The notes: generated by a model from the sequence alone, not told the origin. Shown: positions 20,018 to 28,128, counted from the first letter of the stretch. The stretch: 64,000 bases of DNA from Bog-473 sp035551835 (GCA_035551835.1 DASZMN010000099.1:1-64000), one strand, 5' to 3'. Program-made: numbers and translations.

Positions 20018-22027
20018 CTAGGAGCCGGGCCTCTTACTTCCGGGCTTCTCGGCCGCCCGACCGGCAGTTCGGCCCTGACCCAGGACCTCGCTCGCGCCGG
20101 GGAACGCCTCGAGGAGCCGGGCCTGAGCCTCCGACTCCTGGTCGGTCCCGCCGCTGGGCCCGTTGTCGGTGAAGTCGGCCGGGTCGATGGCCTCCATGTC
20201 GGGCTCGTCGCGGGGTGCGCCCGACGCGGCGGGTGCGCCCGGGTCGCCGGGCGATCCCGGTTCGCCGGGCGACGCAGCCGGCGATCCGGACGTCGTGACG
20301 GGCGCGGACGCGACATCCACATCGAGCACCAGCGTCACGGGGGTCCCGAAGTGTGCCGCCAGTTTCTGCTCGACGGTCGGGGCCATGTCGACGCAGCGGT
20401 CGCGGTGGGCCACGTTGGGCAGCGCGAAATGCGCGCCCTCGTCGTCCACCGAGACGAAGCGCCCCGCACTGAAGAGCGCCTTGGCGCGCGCCGGCAGGCC
20501 CCTCAAGATGCCGTCACCCCACGCCTCGGTCAGGGTGTCGCGGTCGAGCACACCGGGCGCCGTCGCCGGCGCCGGCTCGGCCCGTGGCTCGGCGGGCGGG
20601 GGCCCGGGCGGTGCAGGCTGAGCCGGTTCGACCGGTGCCGCCGCGGCGGGCCCTTGTTCTGCGTTCGTCGCCTGCTTGCTCCTGCGCACGGCACCGAGGG
20701 AGGGACGCCGCCCGACGTCGCCGGCGGGGCGCTCGGCCGCGGCGGGCCGTGGTGCGGCCGACGCGGACTTCGGCGGATCGGGCGCGACGGTCGCCGGCGC
20801 CGCCGTTGGCGGGGGCGGTGCGGCCGCCGTTGGCGGGGGCGGTGCGGCCGCCGTTGGCGGGGGCGGGGCGGCCGCCGTTGGCGGGGGCGCCGCACCGGGC
20901 CGGGGAAAGGCGGCGGCGCCCGACATCGAGCGCTCGAGGACGGCAACGCGCTCGTTCAACGCCTCGATGCCCGAGTCGAGGTCCGGCCGGACCGCGCGCA
21001 CCACCGCGATCTCCAGCACCACCTGCGCGTCGGGGGCGTCGCGCATGTCGATCAGCGCGTGGCCGAGGATCTCGATGCTTCGCACCACCCGCGCCAGGCT
21101 CATCGCCTCGGCCAGGCCGACGAAGCGCTGCACTGACGCGCCCGAGGCGGCGCACAGGTCGGGCGCCAGCGCGGCGAGGAACACCTGGCGCAGGTCGTCG
21201 ATGATCTCGGTCGCCAGTTGCTGTGGTCCCCACCCGCCGGCCGTGAGCCCGCTCAATCCCACGAGGACCGGGCCCACCTCGCCGTTCGCCAGCGCGTCGA
21301 GCAAGGCGTCGAGCTCCGGACGGGCGGCTTCGGAGGAGCCCGACGCCACCACCTGGTCCAGGGCGGACAGCGCGTCGCGTGCCGAGCCCCGGCCGCGCCG
21401 CACCGCCGCTTGGACGGCCCCGCCGTCGAGGTTGAGGCCGGCCTGCGCGTTGACCGACTCGAGCAGGTCGTGCAGGGTCTCGGCACCGAGCAGGCGGAAC
21501 TCGAGGTGCTGGGTCCGGCTCCGGATCGTCGGCGGCACCTTCTGGGGGTCGGTCGTGGCGAGCACGAACACGACGTGGCTCGGCGGCTCCTCGAGGGTCT
21601 TCAGCAAGGCGTTGGCCGCGGCCGTCGAGAGCATGTGCACCTCGTCGACGATGTAGACCTTCCAGCGCCCGGGGGTGCCGAGGCCCGCGTGGGCCACCAG
21701 GTCGCGCATGGCATCGACGCCGTTGTTCGAGGCGGCGTCCAGCTCGTGGACGTTGAGCGAGTTGCCCTGGGTGATCTCGAGACACGACGTGCACACGCCG
21801 CACGGCTCACCGTCGACCGGCGCCTCGCAGTTGAGCGCCTTGGCCAGGATGCGAGCCGACGACGTCTTGCCCGTGCCGCGCGGCCCGCTGAAGAGATAGG
21901 CGTGCGAGACCCGGTTGTCGCGGACGGCGCTGCGCAACGCGCGCACGACGTGGTCCTGGCCCCGGATCTCGTCGAATCGCCCCGGCCGGAAACGGCGGTA
22001 GAGGGAGACGAAGGGGGCGTCGGCCAT
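20018..22027 (-). CDS. dnaX: DNA polymerase III subunits gamma/tau
   Basis: A 669-residue clamp-loader ATPase. Domain I carries Walker A 'GPRGTGKT' at residues 48-55, the Cys cluster in 'NCEAPVDGEPCGVCTSC', Walker B 'VYIVDEVHMLS' and sensor-1 'FVLATTDPQKVPPTIRSR'. Domains II/III follow to about residue 360. The remainder is a long Pro/Ala-rich linker with a tandem octapeptide repeat, then a conserved small domain ('AWGDGILRGLPARAKALF') typical of actinobacterial tau, and an acidic C-terminus. The ATG at 22027 gives the standard 'PFVSLYRRFRPGRFDEIRGQ' start. The SRP RNA gene lies just upstream on the same strand. Confidence 0.97.
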   Translation of the reverse strand: MADAPFVSLYRRFRPGRFDEIRGQDHVVRALRSAVRDNRVSHAYLFSGPRGTGKTSSARILAKALNCEAPVDGEPCGVCTSCLEITQGNSLNVHELDAASNNGVDAMRDLVAHAGLGTPGRWKVYIVDEVHMLSTAAANALLKTLEEPPSHVVFVLATTDPQKVPPTIRSRTQHLEFRLLGAETLHDLLESVNAQAGLNLDGGAVQAAVRRGRGSARDALSALDQVVASGSSEAARPELDALLDALANGEVGPVLVGLSGLTAGGWGPQQLATEIIDDLRQVFLAALAPDLCAASGASVQRFVGLAEAMSLARVVRSIEILGHALIDMRDAPDAQVVLEIAVVRAVRPDLDSGIEALNERVAVLERSMSGAAAFPRPGAAPPPTAAAPPPPTAAAPPPPTAAAPPPPTAAPATVAPDPPKSASAAPRPAAAERPAGDVGRRPSLGAVRRSKQATNAEQGPAAAAPVEPAQPAPPGPPPAEPRAEPAPATAPGVLDRDTLTEAWGDGILRGLPARAKALFSAGRFVSVDDEGAHFALPNVAHRDRCVDMAPTVEQKLAAHFGTPVTLVLDVDVASAPVTTSGSPAASPGEPGSPGDPGAPAASGAPRDEPDMEAIDPADFTDNGPSGGTDQESEAQARLLEAFPGASEVLGQGRTAGRAAEKPGSKRPGS
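20798..20893 (-). repeat. Four 24-bp tandem repeats in dnaX linker
   Basis: Four near-identical 24-base units in the tau linker, each encoding the octapeptide PPPPTAAA. Only the first bases and the ends of the last two units vary. The repeat is in frame, so copy-number change would alter linker length only. Confidence 0.9.
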
Positions 22028-22071
22028 GCCGGCCGAGCCTACCCATGGCGTCAGACACCGCGACCCGGTGC

Positions 22072-22187
22072 TCGGTACGGTGGCCAGGTTGACTACGGCG
22101 CCCAACCAAACCCGCTGAGAGCTGCTGCCTTCCGACCCTGACTCGATTCACGAGCGGCCGTCGCGCAGGACCCGGCCACCGCACCCA
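22072..22187 (-). ncRNA. ffs: Signal recognition particle RNA (bacterial small form)
   Basis: On the minus strand, bases 22143-22113 read GTCAGGGTCGGAAGGCAGCA and onward, the conserved SRP domain IV loop with both the GGAA tetraloop side and the AGCAGC side. The flanks pair into a long hairpin: 22185-22170 (GGTGCGGTGGCCGGGT) is complementary, with G-U pairs, to 22089-22074 (ACCTGGCCACCGTACC). The total is about 110 bases, as expected for the small bacterial RNA that binds Ffh for co-translational targeting. The ends are set from the outer stem and may be off by a few bases. Position just upstream of dnaX matches other actinobacteria. Confidence 0.93.
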
Positions 22188-22220
22188 ACAACGGGTCGAC
22201 GGTGCCGGCGCCAAGGTTAG

Positions 22221-22241
22221 CGGGCCATTCGGGCCCTTTTC
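22221..22241 (+). terminator. Possible Rho-independent terminator
   Basis: GGGCC, a five-base loop, GGCCC and then TTTT on the plus strand. There is no obvious plus-strand gene immediately upstream to terminate. It lies between the stop of the decayed stress-protein gene and the SRP RNA, both on the other strand, so its role is uncertain. Confidence 0.35.
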
Positions 22242-22242
22242 C

Positions 22243-22577
22243 CTACACGACGAGAACGGCGCAACCCACCCGATCCATGACGGACTTCGGCACGTCGGTC
22301 AACGACCGGGACCCGTGATCAGAGCCAGAGCCGACGACCATCAGGTCGGCCCTCTCGGCCGCCGCCACCCTGGTGGTCGCACCGGCGGGCTCGTCGAGCA
22401 CGGGGCACGTGGCGACCTCGACCTCGGCCGCCGCGGCCGCGGCCTCCTCGCCAGCTTCGTCAGGAGCCAATCCGTCGCGCCGGCGCCCGCCTCGGTGAAG
22501 CGGAACTCCGCCGGCAGCCAGGGCGCCCTCGTGGCCCTTCCGGAGTCGGTGGCCCCGACCACCACGGTCTCAAACAT
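22243..22577 (-). pseudogene. Decayed universal stress protein (UspA family)
   Basis: Two pieces of a UspA-family protein lie in different frames. From the ATG at 22577 the first frame reads 'MFETVVVGATDSGRATRA', the typical N-terminal strand, then loses similarity. The second frame, ending at 22243, reads 'AEVEVATCPVLDEPAGAT' and 'ERADLMVVGSGSDHGSRSL', ending 'GCAVLVV', the typical C-terminal half. The total span of 335 bases is about 112 codons, against roughly 140 for a full domain, so both a frameshift and internal loss are implied. The G-X2-G-X9-G-(S/T) ATP-binding loop is also degraded. I therefore call it a relic rather than two genes. Confidence 0.7.
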
Positions 22578-22755
22578 GGGCGTAGCGGAGCGATTTTCCG
22601 GCTCGGGGAGGCGAATCGGCGCCTCCGGGCGGCCCCAGGTCACCGCGGTAGCGGCTCCGAACTCTTCCGGCGCCGACGCGAACCGTCGCCGCCCAACCGT
22701 CCGCCCCTCCGACGGGCACCTCGGGGGCCGTTACTCTGACCGGGCTGCACAGCAC

Positions 22756-22840
22756 GGAGGAGTGCGAGAGCGGCCGAATCGGCACGATTGGAAATCGTGT
22801 GTTGGGCAACCAACCGTGGGTTCAAATCCCACCTCCTCCG
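22756..22840 (+). tRNA. tRNA-Ser (anticodon GGA)
   Basis: An 85-base class II tRNA. The acceptor GGAGGAG (22756-22762) pairs with CTCCTCC (22833-22839), with discriminator G and no encoded CCA. The anticodon stem is CGAT/ATCG-like around loop TTGGAAA, giving anticodon GGA for UCC/UCU codons. It has a long variable arm and the T-arm GTGGG-TTCAAAT-CCCAC. A serine identity fits the long variable arm and G73. Confidence 0.96.
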
Positions 22841-23024
22841 CTCTCCGACTCTCCGACCTCCCGGACGCCCAGCGCAGGGGTCTCCGATGTCCTGCCACAT
22901 CTGAAGGCCCAGGTCACCGGTCTTGGCGCGCCGGCGTGGACTTTCCTGCGGGCGGGGCGGCTCGCATACTGGGCGCATCGCCACTCCAGGGCAGGACCCC
23001 GCACCGGGCAGCGACGACGACGTC

Positions 23025-23498
23025 ATGGAGCTCGCGTTGGCCGAGGCGCGGGCCGCGGCGGCCGAAGGCGAGGTGCCCGTGGGCGCCGTCCTCCTGGTCG
23101 ACGGGTTGGTCGTGGCGCAGCGCCACAACGAGCGCGAGCGCACCAGCGACCCCACGGCCCACGCGGAGCTGCTGGTGCTCCGCGAGGCGGCCGCTGCGCT
23201 GGGGGGATGGCGTCTGCGCGACGCGACGCTGGCCGTCACGCTCGAGCCGTGCCCGATGTGCGCGGGCGCGCTGGTGGCGGCCCGGCTCGGTCGCCTCGTG
23301 TTCGGCGCCACCGACCCCAAAGCGGGCGCCTGCGGCACCCTCTACAACCTCTGTGCCGACCCCCGCCTCAACCACGAGGTGCTCGTCACCGGAGGCGTGC
23401 GCGCGCAGGAGTGCGGCGCGCTTCTGACCTCCTTTTTTGGCGATCGACGCAACGATCGGGCGCGTGGCGGATCCTTAGGCGCAGGTCAGAGCGACTAG
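23025..23498 (+). CDS. tadA: tRNA adenosine(34) deaminase
   Basis: A 157-residue TadA that converts A34 to inosine in tRNA-Arg(ACG). The zinc and proton-shuttle motif is His46-Ala-Glu48, and the second motif is 'LEPCPMCAG' with Cys76 and Cys79. The RNA-binding 'FGATDPKAGACGTLYNL' region is conserved. The ATG at 23025 aligns with the internal Met found near the start of other TadA proteins. The frame is open to a TTG at 22923, which would add 34 residues of low-complexity sequence. It sits between two tRNA-Ser genes, with only 11 bases to the second. Confidence 0.93.
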   Translation: MELALAEARAAAAEGEVPVGAVLLVDGLVVAQRHNERERTSDPTAHAELLVLREAAAALGGWRLRDATLAVTLEPCPMCAGALVAARLGRLVFGATDPKAGACGTLYNLCADPRLNHEVLVTGGVRAQECGALLTSFFGDRRNDRARGGSLGAGQSD

Positions 23499-23509
23499 GA
23501 TCTCCGCCC

Positions 23510-23595
23510 GGAGGAGTGCGAGAGCGGCCGAATCGGACGGTCTCGAAAACCGTTGTGCCTCATGGGCACCGTGGGTTCAAATCCCACCTCCTCCG
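23510..23595 (+). tRNA. tRNA-Ser (anticodon CGA)
   Basis: An 86-base class II tRNA. The acceptor GGAGGAG (23510-23516) pairs with CTCCTCC (23588-23594), with G73 and no encoded CCA. The anticodon loop TCTCGAAAA gives CGA, reading UCG codons. The D-arm and T-arm are nearly identical to the GGA isoacceptor 670 bases upstream, while the anticodon stem and variable arm differ. Confidence 0.96.
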
Positions 23596-23703
23596 CTCGG
23601 GCCCAGAGGGGTCCGCCGCATGGCGAATGCGGCGAGAACACCGGCAAGGCGGGGCCTTGCCGTCAGTACCTGGTCGTCCCCGGCGGCCGGAAAGGAGCGA
23701 ACC

Positions 23704-23976
23704 GTGGCACGTGCACGTTCGACGTTCGGAAAACTACAGCGCGACCAGGCCAAGAAGGACAGGGCCAAGGCCAAGATGGACGATCGCCTCTCCAGGAAAG
23801 AGGACAAGGTCACCGCGGCAGAGGAGCGGGCCACCACGCCGTCGGCCGAGGAGGTCGACCAGACGAAGCTGCTCGAGCAGTTCGCGGCGCTTCACGAGGA
23901 CCTGGCCGAGGGTCGCATCTCCCTCGACGATTTCGAGATCCGCCAAGAGGAGCTCCGGGCCAAGCTCGTCGTGTGA
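23704..23976 (+). CDS. Small basic protein with SHOCT-like C-terminus
   Basis: A 90-residue protein. The GTG at 23704 is preceded by AAAGGAG at the right distance, so an upstream ATG at 23620 is not preferred. The N-terminal half is Lys/Arg/Ala-rich and helical ('ARSTFGKLQRDQAKKDRAKAK' region). The C-terminal 'LEQFAALHEDLAEGRISLD' followed by a Phe-Glu and a final Leu resembles the short two-helix SHOCT motif. A similar 'ARxRSTFGKLQRDRxKK' N-terminus occurs in small uncharacterised actinobacterial proteins. The function is unknown. Confidence 0.75.
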   Translation: MARARSTFGKLQRDQAKKDRAKAKMDDRLSRKEDKVTAAEERATTPSAEEVDQTKLLEQFAALHEDLAEGRISLDDFEIRQEELRAKLVV

Positions 23977-23992
23977 CCCGACTGGCCCGACT

Positions 23993-24015
23993 GGCCCGTC
24001 TGGCCCCGACGGGCC
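23993..24015. terminator. Bidirectional stem-loop between convergent genes
   Basis: A perfect 8-base stem, GGCCCGTC / GACGGGCC, with a 7-base loop, lies midway between the stops of the small basic protein gene (23976) and the metallo-beta-lactamase-fold gene (24047). It lacks a clear T-tract on either strand. Just before it is a short direct repeat, ACTGGCCCG twice. Confidence 0.5.
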
Positions 24016-24046
24016 GGGCCCGTCACGCCGATTGGGGCGCTGAGGC

Positions 24047-25066
24047 TCAGCTCGCCGGCACCTTGTCGCGCCCCTCGAGCCAGCGTCGGAACCCCGACGC
24101 GTTCGAGTGCACCCCGTTCATGATGTCCAACTTCTCCTTGTGGGCGGGCTCGATGTCGCCGAGGAGCGGGTCGAACCGGGCGGCCAACGCGTCGGCGATG
24201 TCGGCACCCTCGCGATAGGCCTGCTCGGCCGTCTCCGCCCACTGGCGAAGGGTCTCGTCCGCCTCGGCCAACAACTCCTCGGGGTGATCGAGGAGCCCGT
24301 AGTGGGCGAGCGCGATGCCCGAGGGGCGGCGGGCCGCGAACTTGCCCAGCGACGTGATCGCCTGGTCGAGGTCGAAGTCCGGCGGTGGCGTCGACGGCCG
24401 CAACACGCCGCCGTCGGGCAGCTTCACCCCGACGGCGTCGCCGGCGAAGAGCACGCCGCTCAGCGAGTCGTGCAGCCCCAGGTGGTGCTTGGCGTGCCCG
24501 GGCGAGTCCACGGCCACCAGGATGCGACCGGGGCTCACCTCGATCTCCTCTTCGTCCGCGAGCACGTGCAGCCGCTCGGCGGGCGTGGGGTCGAGTCGCC
24601 CGTAGAGCGAATCGAGCAACGGCCCGTAGACACGGGCCGCCGAGTCGATCAGGCGGGTCGGGTCGGCCAGGTGCCGGGCGCCCTTCTCGTGGACGTACAC
24701 GGTGGCCGAGGGAAAGGCGCGGGCGACGTCGCCGACGCCGCCGGCGTGATCGAGGTGGATGTGGGTGACGGCCACCCCCGCCAGCTCCGCCGGCCCGACG
24801 CCGATCTGGCCCAGCGCGGCCAGGAGGACGGGGACCGAGGTCTGGCTGCCCGTCTCGATCAGAACCGGGGCTGCACCCTCAATCAGGTAGCCCGCCGTCA
24901 CCCGCTCCCACCCGCCCAGCATGGTGTCGATCTCGAGCACGCCGTCGGCGATGCGGCGGGGGGGCGGCACGGCGCCGATGGCGTCACCGCTCTCGGGGTC
25001 GTGCACGTGCAGGCCGGCGTCGGCGTGGCGGTGGGGCGCTCCACCGTGGGAGTGCGTCCCGCTCAC
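24047..25066 (-). CDS. Metallo-beta-lactamase-fold hydrolase with His-rich N-terminus
   Basis: A 339-residue MBL-fold protein. The metal motif is 'THIHLDHAGG' (HxHxDH) near residue 97; a further His is in 'DSPGHAKHHLGLH' and an Asp in 'LFAGDAVGVKL', enough for a binuclear site. The first 21 residues are rich in His ('THSHGGAPHRHADAGLHVHD'), which is not part of the fold and may hold extra metal. The GTG start at 25066 overlaps the dehydrogenase stop as GTGA, implying coupling. Because it follows a glucose-dehydrogenase-like gene, a lactonase activity on the aldonolactone is conceivable, but glyoxalase, lactonase and other thioester/ester hydrolases share this fold. Confidence 0.85.
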   Translation of the reverse strand: MSGTHSHGGAPHRHADAGLHVHDPESGDAIGAVPPPRRIADGVLEIDTMLGGWERVTAGYLIEGAAPVLIETGSQTSVPVLLAALGQIGVGPAELAGVAVTHIHLDHAGGVGDVARAFPSATVYVHEKGARHLADPTRLIDSAARVYGPLLDSLYGRLDPTPAERLHVLADEEEIEVSPGRILVAVDSPGHAKHHLGLHDSLSGVLFAGDAVGVKLPDGGVLRPSTPPPDFDLDQAITSLGKFAARRPSGIALAHYGLLDHPEELLAEADETLRQWAETAEQAYREGADIADALAARFDPLLGDIEPAHKEKLDIMNGVHSNASGFRRWLEGRDKVPAS

Positions 25067-26112
25067 GAGGGGTTGACCTCGATCACCACCTTGACGTCGT
25101 CTTGTCGGCGCTCCAGGGCCTGCTGCCAGTGCTCGAGGGGCACCCGGCGGGTGACCAGTCGCTCGAGCCACGAGCGGTCCGCCTTGGCCAGCGCCGCGGC
25201 CGCCGCTTCGTAGTGACGCCGGTTCGCGTTGACCGAGCCGACGACCGCCACGTTCTCGAGCACCATCGTGCGGTTGAGCATGCCCTCGTCGACGTCGATC
25301 GTATGGCCGCCCGACGAGACGCCGGTGAGCACGACGACGCCGTCGGTGCCGACGTGCGACATGGCGTCGAACACGAGTGTCGGCACGCCGGTGCACTCGA
25401 TGATGATGTCGGGCGCCGCCACCGCGTCGGCCACCGCGCCGCTGTGGTAGGTGGCACCGAGGTCCCGCACCAGATCCGGCTTGAGGCCGGAGCTGACGCG
25501 GTCGAGCACGTGCACGTCGAGGCCACGTTGCACGCCGATCAACGCGGCCAGCAGGCCGATCGGCCCGGCCCCGGTGACGAGCACCGACTTGGGATCCCAG
25601 TGGGCGCGTGGTCCCACCCGGTCCACCTGCTCCCACGCCTTGGCCACCACGCTGGTGGGCTCGAGGAGGACGCCCAGGAGTCCGAGGCTCTTGTCCACCT
25701 TCACCGTGAAGTCGGGCGTGTTGCGGTAGCGCTCGGAGCAATAGCCGTCGTGCTCCTTGATGCCACGCTCGGTGTAGAGGCCGTTGCGGCAGAAGTCCCA
25801 TTCGAGGACCGCGCAGTTCGGGCAGGGCACCGGGTCGGGCCGGCGCACGATGCCCACCACGAGGTCGCCCTTGGCCAGGTCACCGCCCGCCGGCGCCTCG
25901 ACGACGCGGCCCAGCGATTCGTGCCCGAGGACCAACCGCTCCTGGCCCGGGGGCGCCCAGCCGTAGGCGCCCGAGATGATCTCCATGTCCGTGCCGCATA
26001 CCCCGATGGCCAGGGTCTCGACGAGCACCGGGCCGTCGTGCTCGGGGGGTTCGGGCACATCGGTCAGCTCGGCGCTGTGCGCCTTGAGCGGGATCACCGT
26101 CAGAGCTTTCAC
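25063..26112 (-). CDS. Zinc-dependent glucose 1-dehydrogenase-type MDR
   Basis: A 349-residue medium-chain dehydrogenase. It has catalytic zinc elements 'GVCGTDMEI' and 'LVLGHESLG', a partial structural-zinc segment 'PCPNCAVLEWDFCRNG' and the nucleotide fold 'VLVTGAGPIGLLAA'. The C-terminal 'VAVVGSVNANRRHYE' is characteristic of the archaeal/actinobacterial glucose dehydrogenase subgroup, which oxidises D-glucose (and sometimes galactose or xylose) to the lactone with NAD(P). The GTG at 26112 has GGAAGAG upstream. It lies 35 bases after the GH15 gene and overlaps the MBL gene. Confidence 0.87.
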   Translation of the reverse strand: MKALTVIPLKAHSAELTDVPEPPEHDGPVLVETLAIGVCGTDMEIISGAYGWAPPGQERLVLGHESLGRVVEAPAGGDLAKGDLVVGIVRRPDPVPCPNCAVLEWDFCRNGLYTERGIKEHDGYCSERYRNTPDFTVKVDKSLGLLGVLLEPTSVVAKAWEQVDRVGPRAHWDPKSVLVTGAGPIGLLAALIGVQRGLDVHVLDRVSSGLKPDLVRDLGATYHSGAVADAVAAPDIIIECTGVPTLVFDAMSHVGTDGVVVLTGVSSGGHTIDVDEGMLNRTMVLENVAVVGSVNANRRHYEAAAAALAKADRSWLERLVTRRVPLEHWQQALERRQDDVKVVIEVNPS

Positions 26113-26147
26113 GCGTCTCTTCCTTTCCGACCCGCCAGGGCGAGTTG

Positions 26148-28061
26148 TCAGCGGGTTGAACCGTCGCGTCGCTTCACCGCCATCTTCCCGCGTCCGAGCC
26201 GCTTCATGCGTTGGAAGACGGGTGACGACGGGTTGAACGCGTTCACAAGCATCCGCGTGTCCTCGGCCGCCGTCGCCAGCGGGTCGTTGCCGCTGAGGCG
26301 GAAGGCCGAGTTGATCAGCGACACGTGCGAGAAGGCCTGGGGGAAGTTGCCGACCATCCGGCCGGCGAAGGGGTCGTACTCCTCGGAGAGCAGGCCGAGC
26401 TCGTTGGGCAGGGCGAGGAGGCGCTCGAAGAGCTCGACCGCTTCGTCCGCCCGGCCGATCATGTGGAGGCAGTCGACGAGCCAGAAGGAGCAGGCCAGGA
26501 ACGCTCCCTCGCGTCCGGTGAGCCCGTCGACCGATCCGTCGTCGTCCGTGCGGTACCGCAGGACGAACCCGTGGTCCATCAGTTCTCGTTGGATGGCCTC
26601 GACCGTGGAGACCACCCGCTCGTCGGTGGGGGGAAGGAAACCGACGAGCGGAATCATGAGCACGCTCGCGTCGAGCTTGTCAGACCCGTAGTACTGGGTG
26701 AAGGCGCCGACGTCCTGGTTGTAGCCCTTCTCGCACACCTCGGTGAAGATCTCGTCGCGCAGGGTCGTCCACTTCTCGAGCGGCCCCTTGAGGTCGGGCC
26801 ATTCCTCGAGCGTGCGCACGGCCCGGTCGACCGCCACCCAGGCCATCACCTTGGAGTGCGTGAAGTGTCGGCGCGGCCCGCGCACCTCCCAGATGCCGTC
26901 GTCGGGCTCCTCCCACCCCGTCTCGATGAACTTGATCAGTTGCTTTTGGAGGTCCCAGGCGGCCTCCGAATGCACGCCTTGGGTCCGAGCGGAGGAGTAC
27001 AACGCGGACATGACCTCGCCGTACACGTCCAGCTGGTACTGCTCCGACGCCGCGTTGCCAATGCGAACCGGTGCCGAGTTCTCGTAGCCCGGCAGCCACG
27101 ACGCCTCCCATTCGTCGAGGCGTCGCTCCCCGGCCGGCCCGTACATGATCTGCAGCTTCGACACGTCGCCGGCCACGGCGCGCAGCAGCCAGTCGCGCCA
27201 GGCCATGGCCTCGGCGAAGTAACCGCCCCGCATGAGCGACTCCAGGGTGAGCGTCGCGTCGCGCAGCCAGCAGTAGCGGTAGTCCCAGTTGCGGTTGCCC
27301 CCCAACGCCTCGGGGAGCGAGGTGGTCGCGGCGGCAACGATGCCGCCCGTCGGTTCGTAGGTCAGCGCCTTGAGCGTGATCAGCGATCGCATCACGGCGT
27401 CGCGATAGGGGCCCTCGTAGCAGCACAGCTGGGCCCATTCGGTCCAAAAGGCCTCGGTGAGGTGCACGGCGTACCAACTGTCGAGTGGAGGCGGTGGCTC
27501 CTGGTGGGAGGGGTACCAGACCAGCGTGAACGGGTAGCGCTGGCGTTCCGTGACCGTGAATTCCGCCATCGTGCGCAGGTCCTTGCCCTTGGCGTCCACG
27601 CGGTGCCAGAGCGCAACCGAGTCGGGTCCGGCCGTGAGGCGGGTCAGGCCGTCGTCGGTTGTCACCCAGGGGACGACGTCCCCGTAGTCGAAGCGGACCG
27701 CGAGCTCCATCCGCATGTCGACCGTGCCACTGACCCCTTCGACCGACCGCACCAGGTGCGGGTGCTCGTCACGATTGGGCATGCAGTCCGTGACCCGGAC
27801 GGTGCCCGTCGCCGTGTCGAACTCCGTCTCGAGCACGAGGGAGTCGGGCCGGTACCAGCGCCGGGTGGCGAGGACCGTGTTGGGTGCACCCACCGGGGCG
27901 ATCTGCCAGAAGCCGTGGTTCTTGTGGCCGAGCAGGCGCGCGAAACAGGCCGGTGAGTCGAAGTGGGGCAGGCAGAGCCAGTCGATCGACCCGTCGATGC
28001 CCACCAGGGCGGCCGTGTGCAGGTCGCCGATGAGGGCGTAGTCCTCGATGCGCTGACTCAT
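26148..28061 (-). CDS. Glycoside hydrolase family 15 (glucoamylase/trehalase type)
   Basis: A 637-residue GH15 protein. An N-terminal beta-sandwich ('RIEDYALIGDLHTAALVG', 'GSIDWLCLPHFDSPACFA') is followed from about residue 220 by the (alpha/alpha)6 barrel with 'NRNWDYRYCWLRDATLTLES' and 'SEQYQLDVYGEVMSALY'. This architecture covers bacterial glucoamylases, dextran glucosidases and the actinobacterial GH15 trehalases; sequence alone does not separate them. All would release free glucose. No signal peptide is present, so cytoplasmic trehalose or maltodextrin is the more likely substrate. It heads a leftward run into the dehydrogenase and MBL genes. Confidence 0.9.
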   Translation of the reverse strand: MSQRIEDYALIGDLHTAALVGIDGSIDWLCLPHFDSPACFARLLGHKNHGFWQIAPVGAPNTVLATRRWYRPDSLVLETEFDTATGTVRVTDCMPNRDEHPHLVRSVEGVSGTVDMRMELAVRFDYGDVVPWVTTDDGLTRLTAGPDSVALWHRVDAKGKDLRTMAEFTVTERQRYPFTLVWYPSHQEPPPPLDSWYAVHLTEAFWTEWAQLCCYEGPYRDAVMRSLITLKALTYEPTGGIVAAATTSLPEALGGNRNWDYRYCWLRDATLTLESLMRGGYFAEAMAWRDWLLRAVAGDVSKLQIMYGPAGERRLDEWEASWLPGYENSAPVRIGNAASEQYQLDVYGEVMSALYSSARTQGVHSEAAWDLQKQLIKFIETGWEEPDDGIWEVRGPRRHFTHSKVMAWVAVDRAVRTLEEWPDLKGPLEKWTTLRDEIFTEVCEKGYNQDVGAFTQYYGSDKLDASVLMIPLVGFLPPTDERVVSTVEAIQRELMDHGFVLRYRTDDDGSVDGLTGREGAFLACSFWLVDCLHMIGRADEAVELFERLLALPNELGLLSEEYDPFAGRMVGNFPQAFSHVSLINSAFRLSGNDPLATAAEDTRMLVNAFNPSSPVFQRMKRLGRGKMAVKRRDGSTR

Positions 28062-28128
28062 TGCCTCATTCTTGTCGCTCGGGCCCGCACGTGGCCCCTC
28101 ACCGCCGTGCGCTCGTCGCCCGCTCCGT

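Noticed and set aside
22315..23427. Long plus-strand frame spanning tRNA-Ser and the tadA start
   Set aside because: It reads through a tRNA gene and out of frame through tadA, and shows no protein similarity.
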